A DNA stretch of 10,346 bases, taken from an uncultured Leucobacter sp. (GTDB taxonomy: Bacteria; Actinomycetota; Actinomycetes; Actinomycetales; Microbacteriaceae). The notes beneath the pieces were generated by a model that ran no database searches, was not told the DNA's origin, and saw nothing but the letters and a program-made list of their open reading frames with translations. Shown here one piece after another: positions 5,448 through 10,346 of this stretch. The translations under genes were made by a program, and so were the position numbers. The first letter of the stretch is position 1, and each line of letters starts with the position of its first letter. Where the stretch lies: NCBI GenBank assembly GCA_945952575.1, contig CAMFIY010000073.1, forward strand, positions 1-10,346. The letters are read 5' to 3'.

Positions 5448-6482
5448 ATGCCGATCGACTTCACGAATGAGCGCACCGCGCGCATCGCCCTCGCCCATGC
5501 CACCCCGCCAGGCGACTGGCTCACGCAACGACTCATCACCGAGCACGGCTGCGCCGAGACCGTAGATTTCGCCCGCACCGGGAAACGACCCGCCGGGATC
5601 AGCGAACTCGGCTTCACCACCTGGCGAGAACACGCCGCACCAAGATTGAGCGAACGCGAAGCAGAGAGCGTGTTCGCCAAGACCGCGATCCACGAACTCA
5701 CCGTGCTCACCCCGGAATCCCCCGCATGGAACGCCTCCGGCATCCCAACACTCCGGCACCGCACCCCGCTCGCACTCTGGGCGCAGGGCGACACCGCGCT
5801 GCTCACCATCCCGCTCGAACAGCGCGTGACGATCACCGGCGCACGCGCCGCCACCCGCTTCGGCATCGACCGCACTCGGCAACTCGCCGCCGACCTTGCG
5901 AGCACCGGGCATCTCACCGTATCGAGCGCGGCCTACGGCATCGACGCCGAAGCCCACCGTGCCGCGCTCGATTCCGGCCTCGGCACCATCGCCGTGCTCG
6001 CCGGAGGACTCGAACGCCTCTACCCGGCAGGCCATATCGAACTCTTCGAGCAGATCCGCGCTAGCGGCCTGATCCTCAGCGAGGCATCGCCCGCACAAGT
6101 ACCCACCCGACACCGCTTCGAGCAGCGCGGCAGAGTCCTCACCGCGCTCACCGCAGGAACCGTCATCGTCGAGGCCGGAGTGCGCTCCCGCACGCTGCAA
6201 CTCGCGGACGAAGCCGAAACACTCCGCAGGCCCATCGGGGCGGTGCCCGGCCCGGACGAGAGCCCGGCAAGCGCCGGATGCGGACGACTCCTCACTGAAC
6301 GCGGCGCAACCCCGATCACCTCCGCCAGCGACATTCGACAGATGACCGCATCCTCTCTGAACCGCCCGGCCGCTCCTTCGCGCGCAGAGCGCAGCACTTC
6401 CCGCCGCAACCCTCTGCCGAGCATCGACAAGATCGGACGACCCCAGCCCGGAGACGACCCCACCCCCGGAATCACCAGATAA
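5448..6482 (+). CDS. dprA: DprA/Smf-family DNA-processing protein
   Basis: A 344-aa protein whose ATG follows GGGAG by 8 nt. The Rossmann-fold signatures of DprA are present in order: VTITGARAATRFG (127-139), AYGIDAEAHRAAL (162-174), IAVLAGGLERLYP (181-193), LILSEASPAQVPTRHRFEQR (208-227), VIVEAGVRSRTL (239-250) and AVPG (265-268). DprA binds incoming ssDNA and loads RecA on it during transformation. The usual C-terminal winged-helix domain is not recognisable; after about residue 300 the protein ends in a basic, Pro/Ser-rich tail. The loop residues of VRSRTL and RFEQRGRV deviate from the usual RSGSL and RFPQRNR. It is probably not the host's competence copy but an element-borne paralogue that may assist establishment of transferred ssDNA (inference). 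The next gene's AAGGAG overlaps its stop codon. Confidence 0.92.
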   Translation: MPIDFTNERTARIALAHATPPGDWLTQRLITEHGCAETVDFARTGKRPAGISELGFTTWREHAAPRLSEREAESVFAKTAIHELTVLTPESPAWNASGIPTLRHRTPLALWAQGDTALLTIPLEQRVTITGARAATRFGIDRTRQLAADLASTGHLTVSSAAYGIDAEAHRAALDSGLGTIAVLAGGLERLYPAGHIELFEQIRASGLILSEASPAQVPTRHRFEQRGRVLTALTAGTVIVEAGVRSRTLQLADEAETLRRPIGAVPGPDESPASAGCGRLLTERGATPITSASDIRQMTASSLNRPAAPSRAERSTSRRNPLPSIDKIGRPQPGDDPTPGITR

Positions 6483-6494
6483 GGAGCCACACCG

Positions 6495-6899
6495 ATGAAA
6501 CTCATCACCATCACGATCCACCGCGTGCACACCAGCGAAGTGCATGTTCCAGACGATTTCGACGCGACCGGCGACATCGAAGCACAACTCCGGCACCAAC
6601 TCGAAGCGAGCGCCTTGCACGATTCCCGCACCCTGAGCATCAACGCCACGGAGGGCGCAGATGCTGCACTCTGCTCCGGCGATCCATACATCGTTATCGA
6701 AGGTGGACGGGTCGCCAACACCCCGATACTCCCCGTCATCGACCTCGATCTCCTCGACGTCGACGCGCCTCTGCCCGGAGACAGCGTGCGCGCGACCGAA
6801 GCGGCGCGAATCGCGCGCAGCTTCGGCCTGATGGAAGCCGCCGCACGGCTGGAAGCCTTCTCCCACCGGCACCTGCCACCGACCCTTCCCGGCCTCTGA
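6495..6899 (+). CDS. Small hypothetical protein following dprA
   Basis: A 134-aa protein whose AAGGAG ribosome site overlaps the TAA of dprA, so the two are co-transcribed and probably coupled. The first 36 residues (KLITITIHRVHTSEVHVPDD, then a helix) suggest a beta-hairpin and helix. The middle is acidic (PVIDLDLLDVDAP) and residues 100-128 form an Ala/Arg helical pair (ATEAARIARSFGLMEAAARL). There is no signal peptide, membrane segment or metal-binding motif. I do not recognise the family. A strong hairpin follows 17 nt after its stop and ends the cluster. Confidence 0.75.
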   Translation: MKLITITIHRVHTSEVHVPDDFDATGDIEAQLRHQLEASALHDSRTLSINATEGADAALCSGDPYIVIEGGRVANTPILPVIDLDLLDVDAPLPGDSVRATEAARIARSFGLMEAAARLEAFSHRHLPPTLPGL

Positions 6900-6915
6900 A
6901 TCGGCGGTTCCAACG

Positions 6916-6947
6916 CGGGGCGGAGGATCACCACATCCTTCGCCCCG
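6916..6947 (+). terminator. Terminator-like hairpin closing the ParB-like/dprA cluster
   Basis: CGGGGCGGAGGAT (6916-6928) pairs with ATCCTTCGCCCCG (6935-6947) over 13 positions, one of them a G-U pair in RNA, around the loop CACCAC. The tract after it is only moderately T-rich (ATCCTTCT). It lies just after the stop at 6899 and precedes an independent gene with its own leader. Confidence 0.7.
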
Positions 6948-6991
6948 ATCCTTCTGCCGCTGTGCCGCTCCGCCCGCGTGTCACCCCGGTT

Positions 6992-7147
6992 CGGTCGTGT
7001 CGGCGATGCAGGCTACGAGACTCCGGCGGCCTGCACCGAACGCCGCGCCCGCCCAGCACGCTGGTCGGCGCGTCGCCCGCTGCCTGCCGACTCCGCCTCG
7101 TTGACGCCCGCCCTGCCGACACGCCCAACCAGGGCGCGGCAGAAAGG
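6992..7147 (+). repeat. Duplicated gene leader, copy 1
   Basis: This 156-bp segment recurs at 7700-7855 with about 18 differences and no gaps (about 88% identity, by eye). It starts 45 nt after a terminator and ends inside the GAAAGG ribosome site of the 159-aa protein gene. A 9-bp inverted repeat, GCCGCGCCC (7042-7050) and GGGCGCGGC (7132-7140), is fully conserved in both copies, as are CCAGCACGCTGG and TTGACGCCCG. CGTGTCGGC (6996-7004) also pairs with GCCGACACG (7115-7123). Because a terminator stands upstream, it should carry the promoter; it may also be a structured leader RNA. No convincing -10 box is visible. Confidence 0.8.
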
Positions 7148-7157
7148 AGTCGCCATC

Positions 7158-7637
7158 ATGAGCGCATTCATGGTGTCCATCGAGCACATCCGAGCACTGG
7201 TCAACGCCGGCCTGAACATCACCTACGGGCCACTCAGTTGGCAACGAACCATACCGACGGCGGAACAAGTGGAGCGATCCCACCAACGCGGGATGCCCTG
7301 GGGACCCGAGGCCCCCGACATTGCCCGAGCAACCCGAACCACACTCACCCCGGACACCGCAGAGACCGTCGGGGTCATGCTGATGGCCCAGAACCGGCGA
7401 TCCATTGACTTCCGCTACGACGAGACCGAGATCGAGGAGCTCTACATCCACGGCCCCTCGACTCCAAGAACCACCGTGGAACTCCTCAAAGCCATCGACT
7501 GCTACGAATACCAAGCCTGTGAGACACCCGACTGGGAGGACACGGAAGCGTACCGATTCTGTGACGCGCTCAGGCGTGCACTGATCCCACAACTCCCCGG
7601 ATGGGGCCTGGCCTGCTGGGGCATCGACACACCCTGA
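7158..7637 (+). CDS. Conserved-looking 159-aa protein of unknown function (MSAFMV type)
   Basis: The ATG lies 8 nt behind GAAAGGAG, at the end of the duplicated leader. The protein is soluble and 159 aa long. It begins MSAFMVSIEHIRALVNAGLN; residues 71-100 hold VGVMLMAQNRRSIDFRYDE, and residues 108-135 hold ELLKAIDCYEYQACETPDWE followed by an amphipathic helix. The N-terminal MSAF.VS.EHI.ALV pattern together with KAI.CYEYQ.CE is, as I recall, a widespread small protein of plasmids, phages and accessory regions with no known function. Cysteines at 115, 121 and 135 might bind metal but are not arranged as a zinc finger. It is flanked by its own leader and terminator, thus a monocistronic accessory cassette. 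Confidence 0.82.
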   Translation: MSAFMVSIEHIRALVNAGLNITYGPLSWQRTIPTAEQVERSHQRGMPWGPEAPDIARATRTTLTPDTAETVGVMLMAQNRRSIDFRYDETEIEELYIHGPSTPRTTVELLKAIDCYEYQACETPDWEDTEAYRFCDALRRALIPQLPGWGLACWGIDTP

Positions 7638-7648
7638 ACCGATGCTAG

Positions 7649-7686
7649 GGAGGGGTCGCGCCGCAGAGAACAGGCACGACCCCTCC
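7649..7686 (+). terminator. Terminator-like hairpin after the 159-aa gene
   Basis: GGAGGGGTCG (7649-7658) and CGACCCCTCC (7677-7686) form a perfect 10-bp stem around an 18-nt loop, 11 nt after the stop. No T-tract follows. It isolates the 159-aa gene from the next unit. Confidence 0.6.
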
Positions 7687-7699
7687 TCGCTACCCCGCG

Positions 7700-7855
7700 C
7701 GGTCATGTCGGCGATGCAGGCTACGAGACTCCGGGCGCCGTCATCGAACGCCGCGCCCGCCCAGCACGCTGGTCGGCACGTCGCCCGCCGCCGTCGCCCT
7801 GCGCCTCGTTGACGCCCGCACTGCCGACACGCCCACTCGGGGCGCGGCAGAAAGG
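7700..7855 (+). repeat. Duplicated gene leader, copy 2
   Basis: Second copy of the 156-bp leader, 708 bp downstream of the first, again between a terminator and a ribosome binding site. The conserved 9-bp stem is at 7750-7758 and 7840-7848. The longer-range stem of copy 1 has one mismatch here (CATGTCGGC at 7704-7712 against GCCGACACG at 7823-7831). The differences cluster in two loops (about 7735-7745 and 7790-7803), while the segment 7746-7782 is nearly identical, as expected if parts are under constraint. Confidence 0.8.
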
Positions 7856-7862
7856 GAAGATC

Positions 7863-8324
7863 ATGCTCTCCATCACCGCTCACACCGAGCAGACCCAGCA
7901 CGACACCGACCTCATCGAGCTCCGGGCGGAGCTCGAACGACTCAAGACCGAGAACCTCAGACTCCGCACCGAAGACGTCGAAGCCGACGACCTGCGCGTG
8001 CGGCACATCTGGATCAAAGCCGCACGCGAGGCGCAGAACGCCGACTACTGCCGCGAGTACGACCGTATCGCCGAAGCTGTCGGTGGGATCGACCGAGACA
8101 CCCTCAGAAGCGATGGAGAGCTTGACGAGTCCTACCTGGTGACCACCCACATCACCATCGAAGTCAGCCTGCCGATCCAGGCCTGCGATGCAGACGACGC
8201 CGTCGACAAGATCGACAACCTCACCACCTACGAACTGCGCGAACTCGCCACAGAGAACGGGTACGGAATCGGCGACGTCGAGGTCGATAGCTGGGACGCA
8301 CGCGAAGCCGAACGCGACGACTGA
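7863..8324 (+). CDS. Acidic coiled-coil protein of unknown function
   Basis: A 153-aa protein (MLSITAHTEQ) whose ATG follows GAAAGGGA at the end of leader copy 2. Residues 15-37 form a short coiled coil (DLIELRAELERLKTENLRLR), followed by a helical part with DYCREYDRIAEAVGG at about 61-75. Residues 91-145 look like a beta-beta-alpha unit (YLVTTHITIEVSLPIQACDA, DDAVDKIDNLT, then GYGIGDVEVDSWD) of the kind seen in small phage and plasmid proteins. It is strongly acidic, with no membrane segment. It is unrelated in sequence to the 159-aa neighbour although the two share a leader. Family and function are not recognised. Confidence 0.8.
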   Translation: MLSITAHTEQTQHDTDLIELRAELERLKTENLRLRTEDVEADDLRVRHIWIKAAREAQNADYCREYDRIAEAVGGIDRDTLRSDGELDESYLVTTHITIEVSLPIQACDADDAVDKIDNLTTYELRELATENGYGIGDVEVDSWDAREAERDD

Positions 8325-8331
8325 ACACCGC

Positions 8332-8363
8332 AGTGGCCGTCCGGCACAGGCCGGACGGCCACT
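8332..8363 (+). terminator. Strong terminator hairpin
   Basis: AGTGGCCGTCCGG (8332-8344) and CCGGACGGCCACT (8351-8363) form a perfect 13-bp stem with loop CACAGG, 7 nt after the stop of the coiled-coil gene, followed by CGTCTGTT. It is the most convincing intrinsic terminator of the window and separates the duplicated-leader units from the SOS-type unit. Confidence 0.8.
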
Positions 8364-8414
8364 CGTCTGTTACACGATGGCCTTGCCCGCGGCTAGATCA
8401 CGAACTAGCCTTAC

Positions 8415-8430
8415 TCGAAGATATGTTCGA
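8415..8430 (+). promoter_or_regulatory. Probable LexA (SOS) box
   Basis: TCGAAGATATGTTCGA matches the actinobacterial LexA consensus TCGAAC-N4-GTTCGA at 11 of 12 defined positions (G for C at 8420). The dyad extends three further bases on each side (TAC and GTA, and one more pair outside), giving 9-bp arms. It lies 18 nt ahead of the GTG of the next gene and overlaps a possible -10 (TATGTT), the position expected of a repressor site. It is in a locally AT-richer stretch. Confidence 0.65.
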
Positions 8431-8447
8431 GTAAATGGAGTGAGGGT

Positions 8448-8720
8448 GTGAGGGTCCAAGTGAACGCACTCATCGAGGTGAAACTGCTCCACGGGGTGCC
8501 TGTCGAGCTCCCCTGGTGCGACACCGAGTGGCGCGTGATCGACGAGCCGACCCCGCTGCGCCGAGAACTCGAGTGGCTCCATCCGCTCATCACCCATGCG
8601 CCGGATGCGCCACGGATCGGGTGGCGCTTCACGGCGCGCTGCGCAGCGCAAGACGATGTTCGCACCTTCGACGTGCTCGAACGCGGCTCAAGCTGGATGT
8701 TGCAGAATGCCTGGGACTGA
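8448..8720 (+). CDS. Small protein resembling the SOS-associated DUF6504 type
   Basis: A 90-aa protein starting at GTG (VRVQVNALIEVKLLHG), 7 nt after GGAG; a second in-frame GTG four codons later is an alternative start. The order of features, IEVKLLHGVPVELPWCDTEW, then RVIDEPTPL, WLHPLITHAP, WRFTARCA and a final FDVLERGSSWMLQNAWD, recalls DUF6504: an EVR strand, G.P..F.W, Y.V..VL, WRV.A and a closing W.L...WD. DUF6504 genes usually sit beside imuB/dnaE2 mutagenesis genes in actinobacteria. The LexA box immediately upstream supports that reading. No polymerase genes are present here, so this is either a relocated copy or a different small beta-rich family. The family call is tentative; the gene itself is likely real. 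Confidence 0.72.
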   Translation: MRVQVNALIEVKLLHGVPVELPWCDTEWRVIDEPTPLRRELEWLHPLITHAPDAPRIGWRFTARCAAQDDVRTFDVLERGSSWMLQNAWD

Positions 8721-9027
8721 GCCACCGCTCTACGATCTCGATCCGCGCCTCACCGTGCGCCAGATTCCCGGCGAGCTGCGAAGCGACAAACCCCGCTGGA
8801 AGATCCTGCTGGGCGGTGAGCCGATAGGAGAGATCCGTCAGACACGAATCGGGCGCTCCCGGGGTTGCTTCTACGAAGCGATCGCCTGGTTTCCCGACAC
8901 TAGCGAGCCTGTAAGCCTGGAACTCTCCACCTCATTCAGCGAACGCTGTGACAAGCTCATCGCCTTCCACGAAGACCCGGAATCTAGCGTTCGCCTACCA
9001 CGGCATCTCTGCTCGCAGCAGCGATGA
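8707..9027 (+). CDS. Hypothetical protein overlapping the SOS-unit gene
   Basis: A 106-aa protein if started at MPGTEPPLYDLDPRLTVRQI, whose ATG lies 14 bp inside the preceding gene; the open frame extends further upstream but that part is a Cys/Arg-rich shadow of the other gene. The ribosome site is weak, so expression is probably coupled to the upstream gene and hence to the SOS box. The sequence suggests a compact beta-rich domain (WKILLGGEPIGEIRQTRIG, FYEAIAWFPD, VSLELSTSF) and a helix ending in AFHEDP. No signal peptide or membrane segment. I do not recognise the family. Its last 33 bp overlap a possible antisense fragment at 8995-9159. Confidence 0.65.
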   Translation: MPGTEPPLYDLDPRLTVRQIPGELRSDKPRWKILLGGEPIGEIRQTRIGRSRGCFYEAIAWFPDTSEPVSLELSTSFSERCDKLIAFHEDPESSVRLPRHLCSQQR

Positions 9028-9159
9028 CACCAACAGCTTTTCTCGTGCATCGCGATCCAATTCGATCTCTCCGAAAATATGCCCACACCTCTTGCAGTAG
9101 AGTCGAAAGGCCCCCTTTAGACGGAAAGGTGACAGCCCAGATGCCGCAACGAGGAACTA
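8995..9159 (-). pseudogene. Possible remnant of a zinc-ribbon-like protein
   Basis: The minus strand reads through without stop from a TAG at about 9165 to a TAG at 8995-8997 and gives a natural-looking segment: FRLKGAFRLYCKRCGHIFGE, then IELDRDAREKLLVSSLLRAEMPW. LYCKRCGH is a typical zinc knuckle, but only one CxxC is present and there is no start codon in frame, so an intact gene is excluded. It could be the C-terminal remnant of a gene lost by rearrangement, or a chance reading. Third-position GC is only moderate. Confidence 0.22.
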
Positions 9160-9170
9160 TTCGCGAATAG
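9157..9170. promoter_or_regulatory. Perfect 14-bp palindrome, candidate operator or recombinase site
   Basis: CTATTCGCGAATAG is self-complementary, and after one mismatch the symmetry continues for three more base pairs on each side. It lies in the AT-richer gap about 85 bp upstream of the decayed recombinase. Such a dyad fits a dimeric repressor or a recombinase core site; no known regulator consensus is recognised. Confidence 0.45.
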
Positions 9171-9255
9171 CTCCGCTCGGAATCTAGTGGTTGCGCCGCT
9201 GAAACTCTCGCTTACACTCAGAGGAGACAATGTAATGTTTCCGTAGACAGGTAGT

Positions 9256-10346
9256 GTGAGGGTGGCGCGAGACGATCCTGGTGCGGCACAGCTCTCCCTC
9301 GTGACCGGGGTGGCGCATCTGAACGAGCCGTAAGCCGTGTTCGAGGCGATGCTGACCGGGTGGATGCGCCAGCAGATGTCGCGCGGCCTGCTCGATGCAA
9401 CGGCCGGGCCTCGATTGAAGCTCGTGCGCCGTTTCCATGACTTCGCGCAGGGCTACCCGTGGGAATGGATGCCCGCTGACCTCGATGACTTCACCGTGTC
9501 GCTGATGAGTGGCGGGCGCCGACTCAGCCCTGCAACAATCCGCGGTTACCATCTTGTCTTGCGCAGCTTCTGCGACTACCTCACCAGTGCACACTACGAG
9601 TGGGTGCAGACCTGCGCGGAACGCTTCGATCAGGTGCCGGCGCAGATCTGCTTCGACTTCAACACCGTTGCGCACCTGCAGGATTACGAGGGCAGGCCCG
9701 GGCGTCGTCCTTTCGGTTACGACGAGATCGAGACTCTGTTCGACTTCCTCGACGACCGGGTGGATCGGGCTGCACGCTCGGGACGCAAGGGTGGCCTGTC
9801 GGCGTTGCGTGATGCGTAGATGGTGAAGACGGCCTACGGCCTTTGGGCTGCGTCGCCGCGAGCTGGTGATGCTCGATGTGGTGGATCTGCGCCCGAACCC
9901 GCACATGCCGCAATGGGGGACCTACGGGTCAGCGCATGTGCGCTTCGGGAAGGCCAGCCGCGGCGGGATCCCGAAACGTCGAACCGTGCTTGGCGTGCCC
10001 GAGTTCGGCTGGGTCGTGCCCGGGCTGCAGCAATGGGTCGAGGAGGCCCGCTGGCTCACTGATCCGAAAGACTCTCCGGCGCTCTGGGTGGCCGAGCGCC
10101 GCTCTCGCGTGTCGGTGAAGCAGATGGATAAACGGTTACGCTGGATCGTCGCCCAGGCCGGTCTGAATACGGAACTCACCTTGCATTGCCTCCGCCATTC
10201 CTACGTCACGCATCTGATCGAGTTCGGGTATCCGGAATGGTTCGTGCAAGAGCGGGTCGGTCACGCCTACGCCTCGACGACGTCGATCTACACCTCGGTG
10301 TCCAACGATTTCAAGAACCGCACACTCAAGCAGGCCCTCGCAAGGG
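9256..10346 (+). pseudogene. Decayed tyrosine recombinase (phage-integrase family), truncated by the window
   Basis: The N-terminal half (from GTG 9256, or from GTG 9337 behind the first lesion) has a SAM-like core-binding domain (MLTGWMRQQMSRGLLDA, RRFHDFAQGYPWEWMPADLD, SPATIRGYHLVLRSFCDYL). The catalytic half continues in another frame from about 9842: FGLRRRELVMLDVVDLRP, VRFGKASRGGIPKRRT, then LHCLRHSYVTHL, VGHAYASTTSIYTSV. All catalytic residues are kept: Arg in GLRRREL, Lys in FGK, His and Arg in HCLR (10184-10195), His in GH and Tyr at 10289-10291. Lesions: a TAA at 9331-9333 if the gene starts at 9256, a TAG at 9817-9819 (CAG expected by context) and one extra base near 9838-9842. The frame is still open at the window end. 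It resembles the XerD-like recombinases of actinobacterial transposable elements; its attachment sites are not visible. Confidence 0.85.

Noticed and set aside
3636..6872. A 1078-codon open frame on the minus strand, antisense to the ParB-like, dprA and following genes
   Set aside because: It is the usual consequence of strong G/C bias at third positions. The plus-strand genes carry recognisable domains and ribosome sites, while the antisense product is Gly/Arg/Val-rich with no domain.
6981..8150. A 389-codon minus-strand open frame across both duplicated leaders
   Set aside because: Its internal repeat is simply the duplicated leader read backwards; it is antisense to two genes with good ribosome sites and spans two terminator hairpins.
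9820..10062. A separate short plus-strand gene after the TAG at 9817
   Set aside because: The conserved recombinase sequence continues in the neighbouring frame from about 9842, so this is the out-of-frame reading of a frameshifted pseudogene.

Overview
The window is very GC-rich, with G/C-biased third codon positions, frequent GTG starts and AGGAGG-type ribosome binding sites. It looks like accessory DNA (a plasmid or integrative conjugative element) of an actinobacterium, possibly of the Microbacteriaceae/Brevibacterium type. The genus is inference; no rRNA, tRNA or other taxonomic marker is present.

Left arm (1-3235, all minus strand): a tightly packed operon read leftward. It holds an ArdC-like ssDNA-binding/ImmA-type zinc metallopeptidase, a four-helix membrane protein of DUF2637 type fused to a C-terminal helix-turn-helix, a small Ala/Arg-rich protein, a 274-aa protein with a sigma-region-2-like segment, and the start of another gene that leaves the window. 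ATGA overlaps at 2162-2165 and 47-50 indicate translational coupling.

Centre (3236-3782): a 547-bp non-coding divergent region crowded with inverted repeats. Three nested pairs span 3560-3715 around a near-consensus leftward promoter (TTGACG-16-TACAAT). Four further hairpins lie in the long leader of the left operon, one of which covers its Shine-Dalgarno sequence. I read this as the control region, and possibly the origin or single-strand-entry region, of the element.

Right arm (3783-8324, plus strand): a ParB-like protein with a long acidic tail, an accessory DprA and a small hypothetical protein, closed by a strong hairpin at 6916-6947. Then come two single-gene units (159 aa and 153 aa). 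Each is closed by its own hairpin and each is preceded by a copy of the same ~156-bp leader (about 88% identical by eye), the clearest unexplained repeat in the window.

Far right (8364-10346): a probable LexA/SOS box stands just ahead of a two-gene unit whose first product resembles the small DUF6504-type proteins found beside mutagenesis genes in actinobacteria. A lower-GC gap with a 14-bp perfect palindrome follows. The window ends in a decayed tyrosine recombinase that keeps all its catalytic residues but carries two nonsense codons and a frameshift.

Functionally, ArdC-like, DprA-like, ParB-like and SOS-linked genes beside a hairpin-rich divergent region would fit DNA that enters a recipient as single strands and must be protected, loaded with RecA and established. 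That joint role is inference; no relaxase, coupling protein or replication gene is visible here.
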